Below, one piece after another: positions 34,413 to 44,795 of a stretch of DNA of 64,000 nt (position 1 is the first letter of the stretch; every line of letters starts with the position of its first letter). The translations under genes and the position numbers were made by a program. The notes under the pieces are model-generated. The model saw nothing but the letters and a program-made list of their open reading frames with translations, made no database searches and had not been told where the DNA came from. This DNA is from Pristionchus mayeri (Eukaryota > Nematoda > Chromadorea > Rhabditida > Neodiplogasteridae), in NCBI GenBank assembly GCA_036245805.1, contig BTRK01000002.1, positions 16,361,067 to 16,425,066 on the forward strand, given 5' to 3'.

Positions 34413-37400
34413 ATGCTCCGTCGTCCCTTGGCCACCGTACTGTCGTCGGTATCGATCAGGAGCCTCCTCTCAACCAGACTCTACTGCGCTCCTTCGACTT
34501 CTTCGGCCGATGACGACATCACGTGAGTCTTGACGCGATGATTACTACCGTAATACTATCATTGCGCATTACTGTATTTGAATATTACCGTGACCCTCAG
34601 GACCGTACGGACGACGGGAGTTCGATGGGCAGGGAAGGAAGCCTCGTGCAATGGCATCTACTGGGGACAGGGAGACCTGAGGAATACGGTAATCATGGAA
34701 TCAGGCCACTTTTATAAATCGATTACAGTTGTCAAGGAGGAATCATGATCATACACCCCTGCAGGGAGTGATGCTGCGATCGATTGTGATGGCACTTGAA
34801 CAAGTGAGTGGAAATCGATTAATTGTTGTTAATACTAATATTATTTATAAATGATTATTATTATTAATATATAATTGTTATTGTTATTGCGAAATTGACA
34901 GGCTAAAAAGGACGGTCTGAAACGAGTTCGTATTCAAACCGATTTCAAGTTTCTGAAGGAGAAGAATTATCGGAAACAGGTGGGGCGAATTGCCGTGGAA
35001 AATGCTGATGGGATATTTCTACAGATGCTCAAGTTCAAGGAGCAAAACTTTGCAATTTACAACAGCAAGGATCTGATGGAGAATGCGGAATTGTTTGATC
35101 GGATTCTGCAATTGATGGATGAGATGGAGGTACATGGAATAAAGAGCAGTTTACACTACTTCCTTTTAGCGAACATTAAAAATAGGAAATTTGTAAACGT
35201 CATGATATTGCGTAACAGATTAAGAAAATAAATGTCAAATTATAAAGACAATAATGAAAATAGCGTCGTGCTCTAAAGATCGTAGTTTAAGGTAACTCTG
35301 GAGTACCGATCGGCGTGGCTCGAGAACAGAACGGGTAACGCAGTGCTGGAGTTGCTGAAGACGGGCTACATGAAATATCGTGAGTTAGAGACGACATGGG
35401 GTGATAGTTAGAAGGAGAATGAGGAGTCGATGAATCAATTATGACCAGTATTGCCTTTTGAGTGCATATTTTTATTGTTTATTTTATTCTGCGTCACACT
35501 CGCATCACTCTTTCGGGGCTAGAGATGGAAGGATTGGCCTGAATCTCTATAAGGTCCCTAAGGGGATCGTATTCAGTTCCATTTCTAACCATTTTAATTC
35601 ATACGCCCATTGTTCATCGTAATGCTTGAGATATCACTACTGCAGTATTTTAGCCCCCAAGGTCGACTTCATGTCGCCTGATTATGATTGCGACTGGACA
35701 ATCACTCCTTCTTTCCCCTCATCAGATGGGAGGCCTATCCCTACAGTATATGTCGCCGGAAGGTTAGATGATTACTGTAGCAAGACTCAATCGATTATTT
35801 TAAATCAATACTCTCAGGTTTGAAGTGGCGTACAGTGGTTTCGCGAAGGCAGCGTGTGCCTCTCTCTGGGTTCCCGAATCGATAGAGCATCTCGAAGTCA
35901 AGCAGAGGTTTGACCTACCAATCGATTCCTCGTGCTACGGTAACATCGCAGGCCAATCGGATTGATTCAAAATCTCTGTATGTACCCGGTCACCCATTTC
36001 CGAGCCCAGCTCATGGCCATTCATGACGCCATCAAGGAGGTACGATTTTTATGTTTACTTTTTTGGCACTTCTTCGGTTTATCGCCACCCCCCCCCCTCT
36101 CATTTCCCATCGCCGCCCATCATTGAGGGGTTGAGTGGCCGACAAATCAGAGAGGAATGCCTAGAAATGAGTGTGATGAGGGAGGGGGGGGGGATGGCCA
36201 GAAACCGAAGAAGTGCCACTTGTTTCTTCTAGTGAAGCAAAACAATAATTATAGCTAAGATCTTTATTATTTATAGGGAAATACTTACGAGTGAAATGGG
36301 TGCACTGATGAGATAGCAAAAATTTTCTTGGAAATGGACACTTTGTCAAATCTGAACAAATGAATTGACAGAAAAGTCTTTGTTCAAATCTTGGCAAAGT
36401 GTCCACTTCTCAAACAATGCTACCTTCTCATCGGAGCACTGTGAAAAGACCTGTTGCATGGATGTTCTTGCAGGCGGCAGCACTCGGGATTCCCGAGATT
36501 CGAGTGATCACTGATTCGCTTCACTTCATGCACTTCTATAAGGTGAATGAAAGGGGGAGGATGAAGATATCGCATCATCAATATATAATCAAGGCACTCC
36601 TGGGATAATTGACCCACTTTCTACACCCCTCCCATTTCTAGTTTTTCTGTCCCTACTGTTCGGTGTTATCTCATCGACTGTATTTCTGATAAGGCTAAGG
36701 ATAAGCCCTGGATAATCCCCCTATCCTTTAGTGTCAGAGACCGCGGGTGGGCCAAATATCCAAGAAGTGCCGTAATCAAACCAATCTATTTCGCAGATAG
36801 ACTGGAAAAAGCGAGATGGGAGTCCAGTGGCGAACGAGAAGTTCTACCTCAAGATCAAGGCACTCACTGAGACAGTCAAGGTACGGTAGGATAGATACGT
36901 TAGAAAAGTGATCGATAACTGGGCAGGTTCACTTCAAAGGAGTGAATCACACGGTGGAAAGTGACGATTCGTTCGTGAATAGAGTGCAAGAAATGGCCAA
37001 TGAAGGTGAGTGGATCAGTATTTCATTCTACTTCTTCTTACCTTTTTTATATTAATGTATTTGATCATACTAATCAGGCGACGAAATCTGTGAATAGAAT
37101 CTGTCTTGAAGGTCTCGGGTTTCCCAGGCAGCACAGGGACACGAAGGAGTACGGTATGAGTGTGGACGAGCTGCTGGTGGGAAGGGACGCCGTGTACTCA
37201 GTCGAGGGAACGAGGTACGGTAGGGATAGTATTACCGTATCCATTTTAATGTTACAGTACACGTCGAGTGAGGATTTTCAAGGCTTCGACAGTTTGCAAG
37301 TCGGGAGTGATGTGGGACAGGTACTGAGGGAGTTATGTTAATGCGGGAGTGTATCATTTTACAACTCTACAAAAGGTGAAATATAAAATGTCTCATATTC

Positions 37401-38719
37401 ATCATTGAAATAAAAAAAAAACAAAAAGTTCTACAATTACCAGTTCTAAAATTATATATCCCCGTTAATGCACAAAACAGTATTGATCATTATTGGTAGC
37501 TGAATATCCCCGAGAAAAACAGTTCAGAAATTCCATTCCACCATTGAGACTCGTGGTAGGCCATCAGGACAGTGCGAACAATTACTGTATTGATGGCAAT
37601 AATCTGCTTGAGAATGGATGATGTTCCCCTCGAAGAAGGCGAGGTTAAAGCTGCAGGAGAGTGCATGGAGGATGTGAACAGGAGGACACCCGCAGAGATA
37701 ATGCACTCCGTGATGGAACACGTGAGAGACCTACTGATTTTATCGCCACTTTCTCTTTTTCTCCAAATCAGAGGGCGATGTCCATTAGTGGTCGATTGTG
37801 TGTGTTTTTCACAACATAACGGGAATTAACGGCGCTTGAATATGTGAAAGTTGTTTTTACTTAAAAGAGGCAATGCGAAAAGCGGCTCGAGAATGGCATA
37901 TAATTTATGAATTTAGTACCTAATAAATGGATTGTCATATCATTGTTTCAGGCTGATCGAATGGGTTTCGAGGATATGGTGATCAGGACGAACAATCGAT
38001 ACTTCGTGCGAAATGTACTCGGCTTCCTCGAGGTTGTTACTTTTACTATCTGGATTCATTATTGCTGTTATTATTTAAACAAATCATAAAGTATTGGTTT
38101 TAGCTTTGCGAGCTTTTGATGAATGAGGGCACTAGGTCGGATGAGAACTAGGACGTCATGCCGCCTTTGATACATCAAATGCGGCATGACGTCATAGTTC
38201 TCATCTGAAGTAGTGCCCGAATGAGATGAGATAGTAAGAGAGATAGGGACTGTGTGCTGGCCGATTCCCCTCGAAGCAGACCATTGCTCTACGTACATTA
38301 ATACTCGCGGAATGGGGAAATATTTTGATGTGAACATGGTCCCCTTCCGCTTTTATTGTTGTCCGTTAAGAAATTTCTCACGACACCACTGTGCTCCGCA
38401 TTCTACTCTCTCAGTAATAATATTATCTACTTTTTTCAGGTTTGGCATCGCAACGATTGGGTTAATGCGAGATGGGCGCCGACAATACAACAAGAATGGT
38501 GGAAGCGCATCTATGAGCTGACACAACGAATTGAGGTTGGATTACGGTGTGAATGGAGGGAAATCGATATTTTAGGTCATCTGGGATCTCGTCGAAGAAG
38601 TCGATGAAGTGAAAGATGAAATTTATCTATCGAAATATCGGAGGAGAAAATACGAGAAAAGAAAGAAAGCAGGAAGGCCTAAGAAGAAGGAGAAAGGACT
38701 CCCTCCCACTGTTGACTAG
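34413..38719 (+). CDS. Protein with three tandem decayed RNase H domains and a mitochondrial-type leader
   Basis: Seventeen exons all join in frame, about 570 residues: 34413-34522, 34601-34688, 34765-34803, 34902-35129, 35292-35379, 35654-35762, 35818-35907, 35952-36039, 36474-36542, 36797-36880, 36927-37005, 37112-37214, 37258-37320, 37568-37721, 37952-38032, 38440-38535, 38576-38719. The N-terminus MLRRPLATVLSSVSIRSLL is arginine-rich without acidic residues, like a mitochondrial presequence. Domain a (about 37-184): GVMLRSIVMALEQ, VRIQTDFKFL, VTLEYRSAW. Domain b (185-357): FEVAYSGFAKAA, FRAQLMAIHDAIKE, IRVITDSLHFMHF, VHFKGVNHTVESDD. Domain c (359-570): TPAEIMHSVMEH, MVIRTNNRYFV, then a basic tail with KKAGRPKKKEK. 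No domain has a full catalytic set: Glu is Gln in b, Asp is Asn in c. Expected role: hybrid or nucleic-acid binding, or scaffold, by inference only. Confidence 0.75.
36065..36217. repeat. MITE, GGCACTTCTTCGGTTT family (best copy)
   Basis: The ends GGCACTTCTTCGGTTT and AAACCGAAGAAGTGCC are perfect inverted repeats, 153 bp apart end to end, with a poly-C tract near the left and a poly-G tract near the right. It lies in an intron of the triple-domain gene. A right-end fragment of the same family (AAATATCCAAGAAGTGCCG) occurs at about 36753-36771 in a later intron. Confidence 0.8.
38127..38218. repeat. 92-bp hairpin MITE with GAATGA flanks
   Basis: Arms of about 38 bp (GGGCACTAGGTCGGATGAGA on the left, near-complement on the right, with GACGTCATGCCGC next to the loop) surround a 16-bp loop. 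GAATGA repeats directly on both sides (38121-38126, 38219-38224) and looks like a target duplication. A related half-copy (GCGGCATGACGTCAT) occurs at about 49956-49975. It lies in an intron of the triple-domain gene. Confidence 0.7.
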
Positions 38720-39143
38720 GTTTGTATCCAATTAGCGAATCGTGTTGTTGCTAGGAACACCCATTGTTGCCATGTTGTTAGTTTACGACTTTCTATGTTA
38801 TATGTTGTTAAATTGTACCGGTTTCTTGCGAGATTTACTCTGATGTACATATCGTAATCTTCCCGGTGCTCAGAAGTGGTGATGAAAATATGAATATCGT
38901 TGAACTTTCGCAGTCTAATAGTAATTACGAACGAATTAATTGTTCGGGCTAAGATGTAAGATGTGACCTTCATACGTTTTCTTCTTCAAAGCCCTTGAAG
39001 ACATATGGTAGGAGCGGTTTCCGATCGAATGCACGGAAGCTTCGACACTCTTTATTTCGTTTCATGTTCTTTGTTACACCAGAGAGCAGAAACTGCTGAG
39101 CAAACAATACTGTCATTGAACATTGTTCGCAAAATTAATCCTA

Positions 39144-39384
39144 TTTTAAAGATACCGGACGAGGACGAAATTGACCCCCTATTTTTTGTCCTCCATCGAA
39201 TAGCCGATGGCTGAATTAGTTGAGAATGAATATAGCAAAAATGCTAAAAATCTATAATAGCCTCAAGGGAAAGCCGGAAATGATCAGCGTAATCCCGCGC
39301 TCTCTCATGTTTGCATACTCTCTCGTACACGCGACGAGATCAGGGTCAGATCAGAGTTTCGTCCTCGTCCGGTAACTTTAAGTT
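39144..39384. repeat. Second copy of the foldback MITE seen at 1812-2042, inverted
   Basis: The ends TTTAAAGATACCGGACGAGG and its near-complement (CCTCGTCCGGTAACTTTAA) are inverted. The interior (CCTCCATCGAATAGCCGATG, GGGAAAGCCGGAAATGATC, ACTCTCTCGT) is the reverse complement of the first copy. A 90-codon frame with a stop at 39676 follows just downstream and has no recognisable family. Confidence 0.7.
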
Positions 39385-39778
39385 GAGTTTCGTTGATGTC
39401 TTCTTACGATGGCTGAGAAGGAATTGTGGTGTAGCAACTGTGAGATATTACGAAAACTTTATCTATATAGTAGAAGATGAGTGTCTAATCTTCTCTCCGA
39501 GACCATCAGCCTTCTCACTGATACACGATGAAGTGCACCTCCATGATGCACAAGTCGTCCGTCTGGAAACATACGAGAAAATACGGGAAGGAAAATATTG
39601 TTCTATCACGTGTTTTAAAATCGTTGGAAGAAGTTATGATTTTTTCTTTCAAATCACGGCAAGTGAATGGAGATAAAGAGATCAATGCGAGATAAAGAGC
39701 TTTTCGGGTGTCATGCAATAACTACCCTTTCAAAATGCCTCGCTAGGCCTACTTCATTCCTCCCCCCACTCACTCTTT

Positions 39779-40888
39779 CAGTGAGCGTCATGCTGGCGCC
39801 CAACTCGATGCCGTACTGTCCCCGTCTCTTCCCCCAGTCCTCCAGTCTGCGCAGCACCGCCACCATGTCCTCCTTCTCAAAGAAACAATGACCTAGTTGG
39901 GTTTTTGAATGATACAGTGCAAAGGCTCTGCTAACTAAATTTCGTATCGGACGAATTTTGCATATTAAAAATGCAAATAAATGAATATCTCACGCTGATC
40001 GGCTGCAAGGAACCATCGGCGAAGGCCTGGCATATGTGGTTCATCTAGAAAGCGTCGCATAAACTTGAATGCCCATTGCGAACTGCATCTTTGCACTCAC
40101 TACATAATACTTTTTAGCAAGCCAAATAATTGTTCAAACTTGTTATTATGATATACTGGCGGTTAATAGCAGCGGGATGGAATCTGACCGAGGTGACGCA
40201 GTACAGCTGTGCCCTCTCGAGGCAGTGGACACCCGCAGCTCCGGCCTGAATCAGGGAACGAGCTGACAAGCTAGGGTGTGATTCGCCATTTAAAACACTC
40301 TCTCAAAGAGAGAGAGATAGTGCAGGTGAAGTGAGAGAGTGAAGTGAGGGCACTTCTTAGATAACTAGCCCACCTGCCCCCTCCCCCCCCCACTCATTTA
40401 TAGATATCTCTCCCTGTTTTTCGGTCACACAGCCCCTTTGCAATGGGGGAGGATGGATTAGAAATGATAGGGGAGGATGGTGGGGGGGGGGGGGGCAAAT
40501 ATCGGAGAAGTGCCGCTTCTCCTACCCACCGCAGCCTCCTCCAGCTTGGAATGGGCGCGCGAGCCGGCCACGAGATTCGTCTGCAATCAGTGCATCGTCA
40601 GGATTAGAAACCGTGCAATTTTTCGCCGGGAAGGAAGAAGAGAATGAATCACTCGTTCATCATTCTCTTCCTCTCTAATCAGTGGAATCTCATTCGTTGC
40701 TCAAGTACCGCCCTAAGAAACAGAACACTATTCGAAGGTTTGTTATGCTAATGGGTAGATGTAACTTCGATGCATACGTAAAGATAAAGAAAGTTGCGAA
40801 AAGAGAAGTCGTACTATGATGGCCAACGCCCACTTGTCTCCAGAAGAAGCACCTGGTTGATTTCGGAGTCGAAAAAGGGAGGGCACAT
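39779..40888 (-). CDS. Unidentified helical protein gene (partial, minus strand)
   Basis: Five minus-strand exons with sound splice sites join in phase 0. Approximate positions: 40845-40888 (MMCPPFFDSEINQ), 40534-40584 (TNLVAGSRAHSKLEEAA), 40191-40247 (AGAAGVHCLERAQLYCVTS), 39996-40046 (MNHICQAFADGSLQPIS), 39779-39877 (KEDMVAVLRRLEDWGKRRG, YGIELGASMTLTER). The sequence is mostly alpha-helical and Ala-rich. I do not recognise the family. Neither start nor stop could be fixed, and codon use looks genuinely coding. A MITE sits in one intron. It could be the remaining part of a truncated gene. Confidence 0.4.
40349..40514. repeat. MITE, GGCACTTCTTCGG family
   Basis: Left end GGGCACTTCTTAG, right end ATCGGAGAAGTGCC, with poly-C on the left side and a poly-G tract near 40480-40495 on the right. 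Same layout and interior as the copies at 33106 and 36065. Confidence 0.65.
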
Positions 40889-40899
40889 CATCGCTGCAA

Positions 40900-41753
40900 A
40901 ATAGAACCAATGGAAGAGAGGAGAGGGAAAGAGAAAGAGTGTGCGAACAAAAGGCCTAAATGAGACTTCGTCAGGCGATCTCTACGACAGGAGCAGTCAG
41001 GGAATTATTTTTATCGAAAGCCGTGAGACAAAAGGAAGCATACCTTAGTAAACAGGAAGAGAAACGGCGACCGATCGGGAGGAGAGCGAATGGAGTGAAT
41101 GGATGGAGCGGAATAACAGATTCACGTATACTTTGAATAATGGCATGAATATGAAAAGGAGGGCTAATATAGATGAAGATAGGCATTTTCGTTGAACTAA
41201 ACTTCCATCCTATCCTTTGGAAATGAGTGTAGATCAAGAGAAATTCTCTCCCCTCCTTCTGCTGATCTGACATGAAAGGAAGCAGGCAGGCTGGAGAGAA
41301 TCAAGTAAACACTCGAAATATCCCTGAGGAAGTCACCAACTTGGTATCTGGGCAATTTGAAACTATGATCTGTTATTAGATTAGCGATTTTTTTTGCAAA
41401 AATGTGAATTTGAAGTGCTATTGAAATATCGAGGAATAGTTGACTGTACTAGACTTTGTCTAGTATCTGTAATTCTGATATTTTCAACCACTGCTGCGGA
41501 AGACTATTTGTCAATGCCTTCTCAATGTTCTCGTACCTTCGCCTCTTAGAAAAGTCTACATTCGTCTAACTACCAATGAATTTCCTCCTCGTGGTCTCAA
41601 CTCGATACGTACGTCTCCTAGTACTTTGCATGGAAGGAAGAAGAGGATGAATCACTGTTTCCCCCTCTTTCTCTTTGTGAGATCATCAAACATCAGGGTT
41701 TTGAAGGATTTGTGAAATTAGGAGTTTCACAGTTCAGGGTTTCGCATTATGGT
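40900..41753. other. Spacer, nothing supported
   Basis: One 100-codon minus-strand frame (40971-41273) has no splice context or family resemblance. No repeat with clear ends was seen. Confidence 0.4.
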
Positions 41754-41996
41754 TTAGTAGGACTCACTCATACATGTGGGACATGTGTCCTTATTGTAGC
41801 CATATATCTCCTTATTTTTAACGAGTACAGCGTGATGAAGAACAGAGGAGTAGAGATGTGAACTATGCCTGACTTCTTTAACCGAGCACAAGCTGATCGA
41901 GTAATGCGGATCTCGAAGAGTGTCTTGTGCATATCTTTTCGCCTTTTCGAGTTCGCCGGCTAGTCTATCATTGTGATCTGTTTTTTGGTATACCAT
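41754..41996 (-). CDS. Small hypothetical protein, single exon
   Basis: An 80-residue open frame begins MVYQKTDHNDRLAGELEKAK and ends DTCPTCMSESY. Composition is balanced and hydrophilic, unlike the simple-sequence frames nearby, with a helical N-terminal half and a CPTC pair at the end. No family is recognised and there are no introns. It may be a real short gene or an exon of a larger one. Confidence 0.3.
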   Translation of the reverse strand: MVYQKTDHNDRLAGELEKAKRYAQDTLRDPHYSISLCSVKEVRHSSHLYSSVLHHAVLVKNKEIYGYNKDTCPTCMSESY

Positions 41997-42353
41997 AATT
42001 AGGTCTTACGAAATAAGTTACATTAGAACTCAAGTCAGTCACAAGAAAATGATTACGATCGGGAAGAGCAAACTTTTCGCACACAGATATGATCAAGGGA
42101 TAAGATCGAAGAAAATGATTGAAAAAGTGAATGAAAAAGAGAATGATAAAAAGAAGTATGCAGATAGAAAGAGAAATAATTTAGAGAAAACAGAGAGACA
42201 ACGAATTAAGAAACGGATATGACCAAGAAGATTGTCGACCAAACAAGAGGATGAATGAATAGACACAAATAATTGATTGATTTCGAATGTCCCCACCCCA
42301 ATATAATGTGGTAACACAGCAAACTGATTTGTTCGATTATTTGTTTATCACCC

Positions 42354-43070
42354 TTAAGGGTTGTACTCGATGGGGAGGTTCTTTCTGCGGACCATTCCGT
42401 CTCCCTGGAACCACTCGCGACGGAACTGCTTGGCGGCTCCATCGGGGGTGTTGGTCCACTCGATGGTCACACGGTCGTTGTTGGTGTCCTGAATTGAGAA
42501 AGATTAGCACTGAAATATGGAAGGGAGGAAGGGTGAGAGTTCGTCATGGACTTGATACGGTAGATGCGAGGCTGGGAGTGCAGTCTACGATAGTCATGGT
42601 GGTGGGGGTACCGTAGACTACAGAGGGTGGGAGCTCAGTTTGCGATAGGCAGGAAGGACGATGGTCGGGTTGGGAGGGAGAGGGGATAGGGTGGGGGGAG
42701 GGTTACCGTACCTCCTGGCCGTAGGCGAAGGCATCGCAGGAGACAGCGATGAGGGCGTTCTCCTTGGGGTCGAGGACTCCAGCGGCAGGGTCGACTCCCA
42801 GTCTCTTCATGTTGGTGGTCTTGAAGGCCCACCCAATGCGGCGAGCCGAGGAGTTGGTCACCTGGTATTAACACGGTTACTGTAGGCAAAGGTAGATGGA
42901 AAGATGAGGACGAGGGAGAGAAGTGAGAGCAAGGCATCCTACATGGAGAAGGGAGGAGGAGGGTACTGTACGTTGATGTGGTAGGTGTGCTTGTCATCGT
43001 AGGGGGCGTTGAAGACGATCTTGGCGCCAGGCTGGGTGGCGATATCTCCAGGGGGGACGGACTGGGCCAT
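42354..43070 (-). CDS. msp: Major sperm protein (MSP)
   Basis: Three minus-strand exons (43070-42972, 42861-42712, 42488-42354) join in phase 0 to exactly 127 residues, the normal MSP length. It starts [20 protein letters not shown] and ends [11 protein letters not shown]. The immunoglobulin-like MSP fold is complete, with the signature [18 protein letters not shown] and the conserved [23 protein letters not shown] polymerises to drive nematode sperm crawling and is also released as an oocyte-maturation signal. Both introns begin with or contain TACGGTA/TACAGTA motifs. This gene fixes the organism as a nematode. Confidence 0.98.
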
Positions 43071-43293
43071 GTCGACGACTTGATCAGAAGAAGAGACCGA
43101 TCGACGGTGTTTTTATAGGCGAGAACGAGTCGATTTACATTGGAAGTGGCCAGTCAAAGTGAGTGGATTAGAGACGATAGAGTGGAATCTCTTCATTTGA
43201 CTGAATTACGAATTGAAATGATAATGCAGATTGATGGGAATTTAATATCGCCCTTTGTTTTATTGTTTCCTATTTTCGTCCCTGCACACATCT

Positions 43294-43365
43294 GCCTCAT
43301 TGGCTCAGTGGCAGAGCGTCTGTCTAGTAAACAGAAGGTCGCTGGTTCGATTCCAGCATGAGGCA
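43294..43365 (+). tRNA. tRNA-Thr (anticodon AGT)
   Basis: Full cloverleaf of 72 nt. Acceptor GCCTCAT pairs with ATGAGGC, the D-arm is GCTC...GAGC, the anticodon stem TCTGT/ACAGA encloses loop CTAGTAA with anticodon AGT, and the T-arm GCTGG/CCAGC encloses TTCGATT. The discriminator base is A. A T5 run at 43371-43375 suits pol III termination. Confidence 0.97.
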
Positions 43366-43905
43366 CCATCTTTTTGTGATTTTTGGAAATGTACACACAT
43401 AAAAGATGTTTGGTTAGTTCAAAATTGTTTTGTCTCGACCTTAATTTGAAATGCATAGAATTGTCTCGTTGCATTCGTCCTTGAAACACGAAGTTGAAGT
43501 ACTTGCAGCGATGCAGCTCTGATTGCAGCATCAGAAGGCAGCAGCTGCAGCATGAATGCCATTGTCGACAACTGATGCTGCAGTGGAGGATTAGGAGAAA
43601 TTCGATTGACAAAATTACTGTTCGCCTATTACCGGATTACTTCGGTATTAGAGGCTAATTTTGCACAACTCTCAATAATGACAGATCCTACGATTCTTCT
43701 CTCTGCTGTCCATGCAGACCACAATGTGCCCTCCGGTAATTGGGCTGACTACTCTGTTGAATAGCAGATTGGCCACATTGACTAGTCATCTTCAGTAACC
43801 AGATCAATTGCAAGAGTTAAACAAGGAAACAAATTGTGCAACAAAACAAGGACCAGATTAACCAGTATATTTTACGGAGTTATGCGAGATTAGCGTTGCA
43901 AACAG
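43366..43905. other. Spacer, nothing supported
   Basis: Contains the pol III terminator of the tRNA and CAG/CTG-rich sequence near 43500-43580. No exon chain was seen. Confidence 0.4.
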
Positions 43906-44260
43906 ATGTCATCTTCAACAAAACCTGATTCTGTTTCACTGCGAATTTCACTGCAAGAGGCGATGCAACGGATGTTTGATCTCGAGTTGACTTGTGAGCT
44001 AATGCTTCGAAGGGATCCTTCGAAAGTTATGCTTCTCAAAGAAATCGAAGCACTTCTTTTCAAACTTTGCTTCTTCTCATACAATGGTAGAGTTCAGTGA
44101 GGAACCAATCCATGTAGATTGTCTGTGGATCGAAGCCGAACTGTTTGTTGATTGGACGTGGGAAATGACTGACCACAATTCGTCACAATTTCAACTCGAA
44201 TCTGTGCATGAATTGAGTGGGAATTATCTAGCACCCGAAATGCCCCTGTATACCAGTTAG
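43906..44260 (+). CDS. Small hypothetical protein in two frames separated by 31 nt
   Basis: ATG 43906 follows AAACAG directly (possible trans-splice acceptor). The first part (43906-44086) encodes MSSSTKPDSVSLRISLQEAM and a helical stretch ending LLFKLCFFSYN. A GTAGAG at 44087 and CATGTAG ending at 44117 would bound a 31-nt intron. The second part (44118-44260) then runs in frame to TAG, with ELFVDWTWEMTDHN and YLAPEMPLYTS, for 107 residues. No family is recognised. If a 31-nt intron is too short to be spliced, the alternative is a frameshifted relic. Confidence 0.35.
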
Positions 44261-44795
44261 AGCGCAGATTTTGTAAATCTCCCTTTGTTTCGCACTATTC
44301 ATTGTTTTCCTCTTCCTTTCCGCTTTCTACTCTGTGTCTGCCACCATTAGTTCTGGCGTATAATTTTAGAACTGTCCTATAAGAATTGTTTGCACCAACT
44401 TCACTTGCTGCTTCGAAACCGTGAAATCTAAGATGGAAATTCAAGAAAAAAACTTAAATTCCTGGTCGGATGAATATCCTTCAGGATAGTGCGCTTCTCC
44501 GGAAAAGTTAGTGAGCAAATTTACAGCAAACCACTGCTTCCTTCGACAAAAGAAAGATCAGCAAACCTACTGTTACTCCATAAGTATTCTTCTAGTCTCT
44601 CATTCATTGAATTCCTCGACTGTCCTCGCATTGCCCTCGCTCTCTCTCTCAAATTGCCGTGGACTTGATGTGCTCTGTTCGCATAATCGCTGACTCGTAA
44701 AAAGGGCAGCAGGGATATTGGTTGTTCTTCCAACCGTGACTTCTCCCACTCCCATTGATTCCTCTTCGATAGAGGTTGATCGAGCACAGGAACGC

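Noticed and set aside
39311..39676. 121-codon plus-strand frame after the foldback MITE
   Set aside because: Begins inside the MITE, has no recognised family and no splice structure; possibly a relic, not called.
43193..43612. 139-codon minus-strand frame across the tRNA (contains AGIEPATFCLLDRRSATEPM)
   Set aside because: It is the antisense translation of the tRNA-Thr gene, a common false protein.
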